A stretch of DNA of 64,000 nucleotides from Pandoraea pnomenusa (GTDB lineage Bacteria; Pseudomonadota; Gammaproteobacteria; Burkholderiales; Burkholderiaceae): NCBI RefSeq assembly GCF_000767615.3, contig NZ_CP009553.3:1054001-1118000 (forward strand), read 5' to 3'. Below the pieces are notes generated by a model. It did no database searches, had not been told where the DNA came from, and saw only the letters and a list, made by a program, of their open reading frames with translations. Both the position numbers and the translations under genes were made by a program. Shown one piece after another: positions 16,277-25,076 of this stretch (position 1 is the stretch's first letter; each line of letters starts with the position of its first letter).

Positions 16277-17083
16277 TCAGGCGGCTCCCTTGATCACGCT
16301 CTCCGGCAGGTCGCGGCCGTGATACTTCTTGTAGATCGCGTTGAGCTTGCCGTTCTTCAGGTTGGTCTTCACCCAGTTGTTGATCCATGCCTTGAGCGCC
16401 GGCTGGTTTTTGTTGAGCGCGATGCCCAGATCGAATTCCTTCTGCGCGAACTTGAGTTCGAGCTGCTTCTCGGGCGCGCGCTTTTGCATCTCGCCAAGGT
16501 TCGACGGCGTACTCGAGAAGATGTCGACCTGACCCGTGACCATCGACGTGATTAACGTCGCATCGTCCTCGTAACGCACGATTTGCGCGCCCTTGGCGTT
16601 CTGCGTCGTGAGGGTGTCGTTGACGGTCGCGCGCGTGAGACCGATGCGCTTGCCGTTCAGATCGTCATAGCCCTTGATGACGATATTCTTCGGGCCGCCC
16701 ACGATGATCGAAATGACGGCGTAGGGAATCGAGAAGTCGATCACCTGGGCGCGCTCGGGCGTGATCGAGAGATCGGCCACCACGATGTCGGCCCGGTTCG
16801 CCTGCAACGTGGGCACGCGCGCCGCGTTGGTAACCGACACGATATCGAGCTTCACGCCCAGATCCTGCGCCAGCAACTTGGCGGTGTCGACGTCCGAGCC
16901 GGCCGGCTGGAGGTTCGCGTCGGCGAACGAGTACAGGGGCGTGCCCATGGCGATCGCCACCCGGATCTTCCCGGCTTTGCGGATGTCGTCGAGCTGATCG
17001 GCGAGCGCGGCGTGTGCCATGGCACCGAGCAGGATGGCGGCGCACGCCTGCGTGGCAAACGTCTTGAACGACTTGAGCTTCAT
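16277..17083 (-). CDS. Polar amino acid ABC transporter substrate-binding protein
   Basis: A 268-residue periplasmic binding protein of the SBP_bac_3 family. The Sec signal has cleavage near AHAALA (about residue 28). The mature start is LDDIRKAGKIRVAIAMGTPLYSF, with ADIVVADLSITPERAQVIDFS as the central family signature and a second lobe containing GKRIGLTRATVND. The ligand is a polar or charged amino acid by family; specificity is not readable. The ATG at 17083 follows AAGGAGA. It is last in a permease-permease-ATPase-binding protein operon with a clear terminator downstream. Confidence 0.9.
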   Translation of the reverse strand: MKLKSFKTFATQACAAILLGAMAHAALADQLDDIRKAGKIRVAIAMGTPLYSFADANLQPAGSDVDTAKLLAQDLGVKLDIVSVTNAARVPTLQANRADIVVADLSITPERAQVIDFSIPYAVISIIVGGPKNIVIKGYDDLNGKRIGLTRATVNDTLTTQNAKGAQIVRYEDDATLITSMVTGQVDIFSSTPSNLGEMQKRAPEKQLELKFAQKEFDLGIALNKNQPALKAWINNWVKTNLKNGKLNAIYKKYHGRDLPESVIKGAA

Positions 17084-17142
17084 GCAAGGGTCTCCTTCGT
17101 TGGATGTGTTGTGATGCAATGCGGGCGACGGCGCGCCCAGGG

Positions 17143-17871
17143 TTACAGGCCGTTGGCGAGAAACGCCCGCAACTCGGGCGTTTGCGGATCGTCGATCATC
17201 TCGCCCGGACCGACTTCCCACACCTTGCCCTGATGCATGTAGATGATCTGGTCCGCCACCCGCTTCGCGAATGCCATTTCGTGGGTGACGAGCAGCATCG
17301 TCATGCCGTCGGCGGCGAGGTCTTCCATCACACGCAGCACCTCGCCGGTGAGTTGCGGATCGAGCGCGGATGTCACTTCATCGAACAGCATGACCTTCGG
17401 CGACATGGCGAGCGAACGCGCGATCGCCACGCGTTGCTGCTGGCCACCCGAAAGTTGCTCGGGATAGCTCTCGGCCTTGTCGGAGAGGCCAACCTGAGCG
17501 AGTACACGCCGCGCGACGTCTTCGGCCTCGCTTCGTGTCATGCGCTTGACGTGACGCAGCGCGAGCATGATGTTCTCGCGCACGCTCAGATGCGGAAACA
17601 GGTTGTAGCTCTGGAATACGATGCCGACCTCGCGGCGCAACTGATGCAGATCGACTTTCGGGTCTTCCACGCGGATGCCGCACACTTCGATCGAGCCGTC
17701 GTCGATGGTCTCGAGCCGGTCGATACACCGCAAGGCCGTGCTCTTGCCCGAGCCGCTCGCACCGATGATCGCGACCATCTGGCCGCGCTCCACTTCGAAC
17801 GACACGCCCTTGAGGACCGGGTTGTCGCCGAAGCGCTTGTGAATCTGGTTGACCTTAACGATTGCCGACAT
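17143..17871 (-). CDS. Amino acid ABC transporter ATP-binding protein (GlnQ/HisP type)
   Basis: A 242-residue ABC ATPase. Walker A GASGSGKS is at 37-44, the Q-loop near VFQSYNLFPHL (85-95), signature LSGGQQQR at 140-147, Walker B VMLFDE at 160-165 and the switch His in LLVTHEM near 200. It energises uptake through the two upstream permeases. It overlaps the preceding permease gene by 17 bp and is followed after 59 bp by the binding protein. Confidence 0.92.
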   Translation of the reverse strand: MSAIVKVNQIHKRFGDNPVLKGVSFEVERGQMVAIIGASGSGKSTALRCIDRLETIDDGSIEVCGIRVEDPKVDLHQLRREVGIVFQSYNLFPHLSVRENIMLALRHVKRMTRSEAEDVARRVLAQVGLSDKAESYPEQLSGGQQQRVAIARSLAMSPKVMLFDEVTSALDPQLTGEVLRVMEDLAADGMTMLLVTHEMAFAKRVADQIIYMHQGKVWEVGPGEMIDDPQTPELRAFLANGL

Positions 17872-18508
17872 TGAGCCTGTCCTCCAGGGCGGCGCTCCAG
17901 CGCGAGAGCGGGTAGCACAGTACGAAATAAAACACTCCCACGAGCGAGAACACGAGGAAGGGCTGGAAAATCGAGTTGTTGATGATCTGCCCGGCGCGGG
18001 TGAGCTCGACGAAGCCGATCACGGAAGCGAGCGACGTCATCTTGATGATCTGCACCAGAAAGCCGATGGTCGGCGGCAGCGACAGCCGCACGGCCTGCGG
18101 AATGATGATCAGGCGCAGCGTCTGCCAGCGTGAGAACGACAGGCACTCGGCCGCCTCCCACTGCGCGCGCGGCATCGCCTCCACGCAGCCACGCCAGATG
18201 TCGCCGAGATACGCGCTCGTGTAGACCATCAGCGCCAGCGCGGCGGCCACGATCGCGGGCAGTTCGAAGCCATACACCGACAACCCGAAATACACGATGA
18301 AGAGCAGGATGAGCAGTGGAATGCCCTGGATCGCCTCGATGAAGATTTGCGAGGGAAGACGCAGCCAGCGGCGCGGCGAGATGCGCGCGAGCATCACCAG
18401 AAAGCCGCCCGCGCTGCCGAGCACGAAGGCAATGAGCGAGAGCACCAGCGTCCAGCCGATCGACTGCACGAGATACAGGAAGTAGGTCCAGGAGAAGTTG
18501 CCGATCAT
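17855..18508 (-). CDS. Amino acid ABC transporter permease
   Basis: A 217-residue HisM/GlnP-type permease. The N-terminal segment WTYFLYLVQSIGWTLVLSL is followed by about five membrane helices. The cytoplasmic coupling loop with the EAA motif is EAAECLSFSRWQTLRLIIIPQAVRLSLP. It forms the membrane channel with the adjacent permease. Its ATG overlaps the stop of the upstream permease (ATGA), and its own end overlaps the ATPase start by 17 bp. The four genes are therefore tightly co-translated. Confidence 0.92.
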   Translation of the reverse strand: MIGNFSWTYFLYLVQSIGWTLVLSLIAFVLGSAGGFLVMLARISPRRWLRLPSQIFIEAIQGIPLLILLFIVYFGLSVYGFELPAIVAAALALMVYTSAYLGDIWRGCVEAMPRAQWEAAECLSFSRWQTLRLIIIPQAVRLSLPPTIGFLVQIIKMTSLASVIGFVELTRAGQIINNSIFQPFLVFSLVGVFYFVLCYPLSRWSAALEDRLNVGNR

Positions 18509-19335
18509 GAGGCGCTCCGTTGTGCGGCGTTGCCGGTCGACGCATCTGCCATGCCGCCCGTCCCCACCGTGCCCGCGGCGCCCGGCGCGTTGCCGTTGCC
18601 GTTGCCCGCGCGTACCGCCGCGGCCCGACGGCGCGCAGCCTGCGCGGTTTGCGCCGCGGCGCGTCTGACCGTGCGCCGGCGCCGGAAGAAGTATTCGCCT
18701 GCCGCCCACGCCAGGAGCTTTACGAGCAGGGAAAGCACGAGGTAGAGCGCGGCGACCACGATGTAGGTCTCGAGGGACCGAAACGTATCGGACTGCACCG
18801 TGTTGGCCACTGCCGTGAGTTCCTCGGCCGAAATCTGCGAGGCCATCGCGGAAGCCTGCATCATCAGGATGAACTGCGTGGTGAGGGCCGGATAGACCTT
18901 CTCGATGGACGGCTGCAGCATGACATGCCATGCGATACGCCACTTCGACAGGCCGAGACACTCGGCCGCTTCGATCTGTCCGCGTGGCACCGACTCGAGC
19001 CCCGCGCGAATGATTTCCGCCGCGTAGGCGCCGATGTTGATCACCATGGCAATGACGGCGGCGGCGAATGTCGGCATGTGCACGCCCACGCTGGCCAGGC
19101 CGAAGTACAGCAGGAAGATCTGGACGAGGAACGGCGTGTTGCGCACCGCTTCGATATAGATCGCGCACAAACGCGCGAGCCAGCGATGACGACCGCGCTT
19201 CGCGAAGGCGACCAGCGTGCCGAGCGCCGTGCCGATGACGACTGCCAGCGCCGTCATCCTCAACGTCAGCCATGCGCCTTCAAGAAAGACCGGCCAGTAC
19301 GGCACCAGCGGGGCGAAATTCAACGAGAAATGCAT
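18505..19335 (-). CDS. Amino acid ABC transporter permease with basic C-terminal tail
   Basis: A 276-residue HisM/GlnP-type permease with five to six membrane helices and the EAA loop EAAECLGLSKWRIAWHVMLQPSIEKVYPAL. Family members usually end about 225 residues in, just after the last helix. Here an extra tail of roughly 50 residues follows: first Arg/Ala-rich, then Gly/Asn/Ala-rich and low in complexity. The ATG at 19335 fits the family start; upstream in-frame codons would add non-family sequence. It is the first gene of the operon and overlaps the next permease by ATGA. Confidence 0.88.
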   Translation of the reverse strand: MHFSLNFAPLVPYWPVFLEGAWLTLRMTALAVVIGTALGTLVAFAKRGRHRWLARLCAIYIEAVRNTPFLVQIFLLYFGLASVGVHMPTFAAAVIAMVINIGAYAAEIIRAGLESVPRGQIEAAECLGLSKWRIAWHVMLQPSIEKVYPALTTQFILMMQASAMASQISAEELTAVANTVQSDTFRSLETYIVVAALYLVLSLLVKLLAWAAGEYFFRRRRTVRRAAAQTAQAARRRAAAVRAGNGNGNAPGAAGTVGTGGMADASTGNAAQRSAS

Positions 19336-19787
19336 GGCTGACGCTTGTCTCCGGTGACGTTCGGGGCCGACGCGCCAGGCGGCACTGACGCGCCAGCCTT
19401 CCGCGTCGACCATGGTGAGTCTTTCTTGTACGTCGTCATATAAGTGATGTGATTTTGCGCAGCGCGTCGTGGCGTTGTCAATAGCGCGGCCTTGGGGGGA
19501 TACCCTCGCTATCACCTTGATGGAACAAGGGTTAAAGGGGGTGGGGGTGGGGGCGGGCCGGCGCAAGGGCGCAGTGCGGCTTGCGTGAGGCGGCTTCAAT
19601 GACGGGTTGATGTCGGAGGTTATCTGCCTTGTCATCGTATGTCTTGCCGCGCGATCGCGGGCGCCCCCACTGCGGGCTGCCGGTTCTATAATCGCGCTTT
19701 GCCGCCGCCGGGCGGGTGTGTGCGGACTCGGGGCACACGACGCGATGCCATCCGGCGGCCTCCAACCCTTTGCGAAGGCGCAGCCTG
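19336..19787. other. Divergent control region between the ABC operon and an Lrp-type regulator
   Basis: There are 452 bases with no credible gene. It contains an AT-richer stretch near 19425-19455, a G-rich run near 19540-19560 and a consensus -10 TATAAT at 19687-19692 facing the Lrp gene. The divergent layout suggests that the Lrp-type regulator controls the transporter. I see no clear palindromic operator. Confidence 0.5.
19687..19692 (+). promoter_or_regulatory. Consensus -10 box of the Lrp/AsnC gene
   Basis: A perfect TATAAT sits about 95 bp before the start codon in otherwise GC-rich sequence. No good -35 is obvious at 16-18 bp spacing. Confidence 0.4.
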
Positions 19788-20249
19788 ATGACTCTTTCCG
19801 CCAAAGCGCTCGATGAACTCGACCGTAATCTGCTTGCGCTTCTGCGGGTCAACGCGCGCGAGAGCACGGCCAATCTGGCGCGGCGCCTGGGCGTGGCCCG
19901 CACGACTGTCGTGGCGCGCATCGGCAGGCTCGAGCAGGCGGGTGTCATCGCGGGGTACACGGTGCGCCTCGGGCAGGATGCCGCCGATGGCGGATTGCAG
20001 GCCTGCGTCGGCATCAGCGTGCAACCGCGCTCGGGCCGGGACGTGTTGCGGCGTCTGAACAAGATGCCCGAAATCCACCTGCTGTGCACCGTCAGCGGGG
20101 AGTTCGACTACGTTGCCTGGCTGCACGCGGCGTCGGCCGATCAACTCGACGCGCTGCTCGACACCATCGGCGAAATCGATGGCGTGACACGCACCACGAC
20201 CTCGGTCGTGCTCGCCCGCAAGATCGACCGGGGCGGTGTGCTGCCCTGA
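19788..20249 (+). CDS. Lrp/AsnC family transcriptional regulator
   Basis: A 153-residue Lrp-type regulator. The N-terminal helix-turn-helix (about 8-60) includes LDELDRNLLALLRVNARES and ARRLGVARTTVVARIGRLEQAGVI. The C-terminal RAM/ligand domain (about 70-145) has VSGEFDYVAWLHAASADQLDALLD and the final TRTTTSVVLA. Such proteins sense amino acids and form octamers. It is divergent from a polar amino-acid ABC operon, which is its most likely target. The ATG at 19788 matches the family start. Confidence 0.9.
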   Translation: MTLSAKALDELDRNLLALLRVNARESTANLARRLGVARTTVVARIGRLEQAGVIAGYTVRLGQDAADGGLQACVGISVQPRSGRDVLRRLNKMPEIHLLCTVSGEFDYVAWLHAASADQLDALLDTIGEIDGVTRTTTSVVLARKIDRGGVLP

Positions 20250-20391
20250 GCGTTCCCCGCGCAGCGTCGACGCCCGTAATCTCTCGTAATCCGTCGCTAA
20301 GAATCGCGTGCCAATCGCGCGTCGGCCCCGCCGGTGCTCGCGCCGGGCGATCCTGTCCCTGCGTTCCCCATCTTGTCCGCCACGCTCCGGT

Positions 20392-20438
20392 TTGTCTGGT
20401 TGTGGCGATGGTGCTAAACTTATTGAGAATTGTTTGCA
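20392..20438 (+). promoter_or_regulatory. Promoter and candidate Fur box of the ftr operon
   Basis: TTGTCT (20392-20397) and TAAACT (20415-20420) are 17 bp apart. Immediately downstream, TGAGAAT-T-GTTTGCA (20424-20438) matches the 7-1-7 Fur consensus at about 10 of 14 positions. It sits where Fur would block the promoter, as expected for an iron-uptake operon. Confidence 0.55.
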
Positions 20439-20466
20439 TTAACTTCTTCATCAAACTGGAGTGCGT

Positions 20467-21089
20467 ATGCGCGTGAAATCCCTCGTGGCGGCGATGTTGC
20501 TCGCCGGTGCGGCCACCATGACTTCGGCCGCCGAGTTTCCGATCGGCAAACCGCTGAATGCGGGAGGCATGGAAATCAACACGGTGTATCTCCAGCCGAT
20601 CACCATGGAGCCGGCCGGCATGATGCGCGACGCGGCGAAGTCGGACATCCACCTCGAGGCCGACATTCACGCGATCAAGAACAACCCGAACGGCTACGCC
20701 GAGGGCGACTGGATTCCGGGTCTGGAGATCACGTACAAGCTGCAGAAGATGAAGTCCGATGGCAAGACGCCGGATGGCGCCGCCATCGACGGCCTCATGA
20801 TGCCGATGGTCGCGAGCGATGGTCCGCACTACGGCGATAACGTGAAGCTGGCCGGCGTGGGCAAGTACAAGCTGACGATGGTGGTGAACGCGCCGGGCAC
20901 GCTGCAGGAATTCGGTTGCAAGATGGGGGGGCACCCGCGGCGGGCGCCCACGCCGCGCATGGCGGGATGGGCCCATGGTGTTTCGGTCGTCACGTCGACA
21001 AGGAAACCGGCGTGGGTCCGTGGTTCAAGCCGATCACGAAGGAAGTCGATTTCACTTTCTCGGGTATCGGCAAGAAGGGTGGCTACTAA
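20467..21089 (+). pseudogene. ftrA: Iron transport periplasmic protein FtrA (P19/Tpd family), frameshifted
   Basis: The P19-type periplasmic copper/iron-binding subunit of a ferrous-iron uptake system. It has a signal peptide to about residue 23, then EFPIGKPLNAGGMEINTVYLQP, the Met/His copper-iron ligand segments, and KYKLTMVVNAPG near 142-153. At a run of seven Gs (about 20935-20941) the frame is lost. In the original frame 50-odd nonsense residues follow to 21099. One extra G restores AHGGMGPWCFGRHVDKETG, then VGPWFKP and the family C-terminus GKKGGY with a stop at 21087-21089, giving 207 residues. FtrA is needed in Bordetella and Brucella. The lesion is a real or phase-variable deletion, or a sequencing error in the homopolymer. 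Confidence 0.82.
20935..20941 (+). repeat. G7 homopolymer at the ftrA frameshift
   Basis: Seven consecutive G. Eight would keep the conserved P19 C-terminus in frame. Such tracts are prone to slipped-strand change and to base-calling error. Confidence 0.75.
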
Positions 21090-21107
21090 GCCGACATAAT
21101 CTGGATG

Positions 21108-21140
21108 CAGCGTTGGCCTGAGGCCAGCGCTGTTTTCGTT
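21108..21140 (+). terminator. Stem-loop with T-run between ftrA and ftrB
   Basis: CAGCGTTGGCC pairs with GGCCAGCGCTG around TGA (one bulge) and is followed by TTTTCGTT. It looks like an intrinsic terminator inside the operon, which could lower ftrB-D expression relative to ftrA. Confidence 0.55.
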
Positions 21141-21152
21141 TGGAGCACAAGG

Positions 21153-21509
21153 ATGAATCAGCGCATCGCGCGCCTGCTGGCCACGATGGCGGCCGTGGGG
21201 GCCGCCATGTTCGCACTGGGCGGCACGTCGCTCGCGCGTGCCGACGAGTTGCCCACCTTCAAGCTGGAAATGAACAACGGCAAGCTCAACCCGGCGCGCA
21301 TCGAGGTGCCGGCCGGCAAGCGCATCAAGATCGAGGTGCACAACACCGGCACGAACGCCGTGGAGTTCGAAAGCCTGCAACTGCGCAAGGAAAAGGTGCT
21401 CGCACCGGGCGCGCAGTCGTTCGTGGTGATTGCGCCGCTGCAACCGGGCGAATACAAGTTTTTCGACGATTTCCACCAGCAGGCGCAAGGCGTGATCGTC
21501 GCCAAGTAA
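21153..21509 (+). CDS. ftrB: Cupredoxin-domain protein FtrB
   Basis: A 118-residue secreted single-domain cupredoxin. The signal peptide ends near ARA (about residue 29). The beta-sandwich follows: LPTFKLEMNNGKLNPARIEVPAGKRIKIEV, NTGTNAVEFES, and the C-terminal PGEYKFFDDFHQQAQGVI. This is the small EfeO-N/FtrB-like subunit thought to bind copper and oxidise Fe(II) for transfer to the permease. It stands in the ftrA-ftrB-ftrC-ftrD order known from Bordetella and Brucella. The ATG at 21153 follows CAAGGA. Confidence 0.87.
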   Translation: MNQRIARLLATMAAVGAAMFALGGTSLARADELPTFKLEMNNGKLNPARIEVPAGKRIKIEVHNTGTNAVEFESLQLRKEKVLAPGAQSFVVIAPLQPGEYKFFDDFHQQAQGVIVAK

Positions 21510-21565
21510 GCGCTGCGGGTATCGTTTCAGTCACACGGTAGGACACGCATCACAAGAGGAATCAG

Positions 21566-22402
21566 ATGGGTCAGGTCATGTTCATCGTCTGGCGCGAAAG
21601 CGTCGAGGCACTGCTGGTCGTCGGCATTCTCCATGCCTGGCTGGCCAACCCGGATCACGGCGCCAAGCGCGGCTTGCCGTATCTGTGGGCTGGCGTCGTA
21701 CTTGGTATTGCCGCCGCCGTGGGCCTTGGCGCCGCGCTGGTGGGCTTCACCGAGGTGCTCTCCGGCGACGCCCAGGATTACTTCCAGACCGCCATGGTGC
21801 TCATCGCCTGCGTGCTGATCGTGCAGATGGTGTTCTGGATGAAGCGCCACGGGCGAACGCTCAAACGCGACATGGAGTCATCGCTGCAGAAAAACCAGGA
21901 CCAGGGCACCTGGTGGGGCGTGCTCGTGCTCGTGGCGCTGGCCATTGCCCGCGAAGGCAGCGAGACGGCGATCTTCCTCTATGGCATCGGGTTCGGTCAG
22001 CAGGGCAGCGTATCGGCGTCGATGTGGCTGGCCGTGCTCGTGGGATTCGGACTGGCGCTCGTCACCTTCTGGCTGCTGCAACTGGGTGGGAAGATTTTCT
22101 CGTGGCGTCTGTTCTTCCGCGTGACGGAAATCATGTTGCTGTTCCTCGCGGCCGGTCTGCTGGAGGCCGGTCTGGACCGCCTCATTTCGCTGGAGTTTGT
22201 GCCGACGCTGGTCGACCAGTTGTGGGATACTTCCGCGCTTCTGGACGACGCCAGCCCGTTCGGTAGCCTCGTGGCCACGCTGACCGGCTATCGTGCGCAT
22301 CCGTCCGGCATGAATCTGTTGGTGTATGCGCTGTACTGGCTGTTCATCTGGGCGTTGCTCAAGCGTGCCGGAGCGCCGGCCAAGCAGGTCAAGCCCGCAT
22401 AA
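21566..22402 (+). CDS. ftrC: FTR1 family iron permease FtrC
   Basis: A 278-residue membrane protein of the iron/lead transporter family with seven predicted helices. It has the two diagnostic REXXE iron motifs: RESVE near residue 9-13 in the first helix and REGSE near 130-134 in the fourth. It conducts iron across the inner membrane after oxidation by the periplasmic subunits. The ATG at 21566 follows AAGAGGA. It lies between ftrB and ftrD. Confidence 0.92.
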   Translation: MGQVMFIVWRESVEALLVVGILHAWLANPDHGAKRGLPYLWAGVVLGIAAAVGLGAALVGFTEVLSGDAQDYFQTAMVLIACVLIVQMVFWMKRHGRTLKRDMESSLQKNQDQGTWWGVLVLVALAIAREGSETAIFLYGIGFGQQGSVSASMWLAVLVGFGLALVTFWLLQLGGKIFSWRLFFRVTEIMLLFLAAGLLEAGLDRLISLEFVPTLVDQLWDTSALLDDASPFGSLVATLTGYRAHPSGMNLLVYALYWLFIWALLKRAGAPAKQVKPA

Positions 22403-22559
22403 GCGGGCGGGTGCAACGGGCGGCGCGGTGTCGCCCGGCGCACCGCAACGGTCCGAGTCCCGGTCCGTTCACAAGAGTCCGGACAGACGCGCACATCGAC
22501 GCCCGCACAGCGCGTTCGTCAGCCCGGCAAGGTTGTTCCCCCGACGCAAGAGTTTGAGC

Positions 22560-23954
22560 ATGAGTATCGCCATCCCTGTCCCGAACCGACTGGCCCGTCT
22601 GGGCCTCTGGATGCAACGCCACGGCAAATTGATACGCGGCGTGCAGTGGGGCGTCGTGCTCGTCTATGCCTTCCTCATCTGCGTGCCGGTCGTGCTGCCG
22701 TTGCCCGACGAGACCGCGCATATCCTCAACAATCTCACGGTGTTCGCGCAGTTCACGTTCTGGGGGATCTGGTGGCCGTTCGTGCTCATCAGCATGGTGC
22801 TCATGGGCCGGGTCTGGTGCGGTGTGCTGTGCCCCGAAGGCACGCTCTCCGAATTTGCGAGCCGTCACGGTCGCGGACGCGCGATTCCGCGTTGGATGCG
22901 ATGGGGCGGCTGGCCCTTCGTGGCGTTTGCCGGTACCACGCTGTACGGTCAGATGGTGAGCGTCTACCAATACCCGAAGGCGGTGCTGCTGGTGCTTGGC
23001 GGCTCGACCATCGGCGCGATGGTCATCGGTTATTTCTACGGTCGCGACAAACGGGTGTGGTGCAAGTATCTCTGTCCGGTCAACGGCGTGTTCTCGCTGC
23101 TCGCGCGCCTCGCGCCGTTTCACTTCAAGGTCAACGAGGACGCCTGGCGCCAGTCGTATCACACCAACGGCCACAAGATCATCCCGATCAATTGCGCGCC
23201 GATCGTGCCGCTGCGCAACATGAAGGGCGGTGCGCAGTGCCACATGTGCGGCCGCTGCGCCGGTCATCGCGACGCCATCGCGCTCACGAGCCGCTCGCCG
23301 AGCGAGGAGATCGTGACGTTCGGTGCGACGGAGAACAACAGCGTCTGGGACAGCGTGCTGGTCATGTACGGTCTGCTCGGCGTGGCCATCGGCGCATTCC
23401 ACTGGACGGTCAATCCGTGGTTCGTCGCGACCAAGACCGCGCTGGCCACGTGGCTCATCGATCGCAACATCATGTGGCCGTTCGAGACCAACGCGCCGTG
23501 GTTCGTCTTCACCAACTACCCCGAACAGAGCGACGTCTTCACATGGCTCGACGGCGGCATGGTCGTCACGTACATCCTCGGCAACGGCCTGGTGCTGGGG
23601 CTGGCGTTCACGGCCATCTTCGCGCTGGCCAATCGTGCGATGGGGCCGTGGCGCACCGCGCGCTTCAATCATCTGGTGCAGTCGCTCATTCCGATTGCCG
23701 GGGCCGGCGTCTTCATCGGTCTGTCGGCCACGACGGTCAGCCTGCTGCGCGCCGAACACCTGCCGGTGTACTGGGCGAACGACGTGCGCGCCGCGATTCT
23801 CGCCGCGACCACGCTCTGGAGCCTCTGGCTGGGCTGGCGCGTCACCGGACGGCATGCCGTCTCGCCCGTGCGGCGCCTGGCCGGCATGGCCGGGATTGTC
23901 GCGGCGCTCGCGCTGATCAACTGGCTCTGGCTGCTGATGTTCTGGATCTGGTGA
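22560..23954 (+). CDS. ftrD: Polyferredoxin-like 4Fe-4S membrane protein FtrD
   Basis: A 464-residue integral membrane protein with about six helices. The CxxxCP motifs are [11 protein letters not shown] and [11 protein letters not shown], and a [10 protein letters not shown] cluster sits near the middle. These are typical of NapH/NosR/CcoG-like polyferredoxins. In the ftr system FtrD is thought to recycle electrons from Fe(II) oxidation. The start at 22560 is chosen because the longer in-frame start lies inside ftrC's 3' end. The reading frame is intact, so the remainder of the operon looks functional despite the ftrA lesion. Confidence 0.9.
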   Translation: MSIAIPVPNRLARLGLWMQRHGKLIRGVQWGVVLVYAFLICVPVVLPLPDETAHILNNLTVFAQFTFWGIWWPFVLISMVLMGRVWCGVLCPEGTLSEFASRHGRGRAIPRWMRWGGWPFVAFAGTTLYGQMVSVYQYPKAVLLVLGGSTIGAMVIGYFYGRDKRVWCKYLCPVNGVFSLLARLAPFHFKVNEDAWRQSYHTNGHKIIPINCAPIVPLRNMKGGAQCHMCGRCAGHRDAIALTSRSPSEEIVTFGATENNSVWDSVLVMYGLLGVAIGAFHWTVNPWFVATKTALATWLIDRNIMWPFETNAPWFVFTNYPEQSDVFTWLDGGMVVTYILGNGLVLGLAFTAIFALANRAMGPWRTARFNHLVQSLIPIAGAGVFIGLSATTVSLLRAEHLPVYWANDVRAAILAATTLWSLWLGWRVTGRHAVSPVRRLAGMAGIVAALALINWLWLLMFWIW

Positions 23955-24048
23955 CGGCTCCGGCGCGGCACGGGCCCGGCCTGGATTGGCGAGCCCGCGC
24001 CGCCTGGCCTACAATGACGGCCACAAGTCTTTCTGTGTGACGCCGCCC

Positions 24049-24921
24049 ATGTTGCTCGCTCAACGCCTTCCGCTGTATTTCCGCCTCGTTCGCCTGGACA
24101 AGCCGATCGGCACGGTGCTCCTGCTGTGGCCGACGCTCTCGGCGCTGTGGATCGCGTCCAACGGCCATCCCGACCCGCTGCTCGTCGTCATCTTCACGCT
24201 CGGCACCTTTCTGATGCGCTCGGCGGGCTGCGCCATCAACGATTATGCCGATCGCGACTTCGACAAGTTCGTCAAGCGCACGAAGGAGCGGCCGATCACC
24301 TCGGGACGCATTCGCGCCTGGGAGGCGGTGGCGGTGGCGGCCACGCTCGCGCTCGCGAGCTTCCTGCTGATTCTGCCGCTCAATGCCCTGACCAAATGGC
24401 TCTCGATCCCGGCGCTGTTCGTGGCCGGCACGTATCCGTTCACGAAGCGCTTTCTGGCGATTCCGCAGGCTTACCTCGGCGTGGCATTCGGCTTCGGCAT
24501 TCCGATGGCCTTTGCCGCGGTGCAGGACCAGGTGCCGGTGCTGGCCTGGGTGCTGCTGCTCTCGAACGTGTTCTGGTCGGTGGCCTACGACACCGAATAT
24601 GCGATGGTCGACCGCGACGACGACCTGAAGATCGGCATCAAGACGTCGGCGATCACGTTTGGCCGCTTCGATGTGCTGGCCATCATGCTCTGCTACGCGG
24701 TCGCCCTCGGCATTCAGGCGGGCGTGGGTGTGTTGCTCGGCTTCGGCTGGCCGTTCTGGCTCGGCATGGCCGTGGCGGTGAGCTTCGCCATCTATCACTA
24801 CTTCCTGATTCGCGGTCGCGAGCGCATGCCCTGCTTCGCTGCGTTTCGCCACAACAACTGGCTCGGTGCCGTCGTGTTCGCGGGCATCGCCGGTCACTAT
24901 CTGCTCACCGCACAAGGCTGA
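24049..24921 (+). CDS. ubiA: 4-hydroxybenzoate octaprenyltransferase
   Basis: A 290-residue membrane prenyltransferase, the second step of ubiquinone synthesis. It has eight to nine helices. The first Asp-rich motif NDYADRDFD is at 64-72, followed by KRTKERP, and the second is [16 protein letters not shown] near 183-198. Both bind prenyl-diphosphate through Mg. It has its usual N-terminus ([23 protein letters not shown]). The ATG at 24049 is preferred over upstream codons that add non-family sequence. It stands alone between ftrD and the convergent proC. Confidence 0.93.
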   Translation: MLLAQRLPLYFRLVRLDKPIGTVLLLWPTLSALWIASNGHPDPLLVVIFTLGTFLMRSAGCAINDYADRDFDKFVKRTKERPITSGRIRAWEAVAVAATLALASFLLILPLNALTKWLSIPALFVAGTYPFTKRFLAIPQAYLGVAFGFGIPMAFAAVQDQVPVLAWVLLLSNVFWSVAYDTEYAMVDRDDDLKIGIKTSAITFGRFDVLAIMLCYAVALGIQAGVGVLLGFGWPFWLGMAVAVSFAIYHYFLIRGRERMPCFAAFRHNNWLGAVVFAGIAGHYLLTAQG

Positions 24922-25076
24922 TCCCCCCGGTCCGTGCCGACCTCTGAATGACGCTCGCCCCCGGATCGCGAACGCGAATCCGGGGGCGAGGCGTGCAGTA
25001 CGGCGTCAGCGGGTTCGGTCGACGGACCGGCGCCAGCCATTATCTGCCATCGATCATCGAGAGGGCGCGCGATCGA

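Noticed and set aside
22389..23855. A 488-codon minus-strand frame over ftrD
   Set aside because: Shadow of the polyferredoxin gene; no independent signals.
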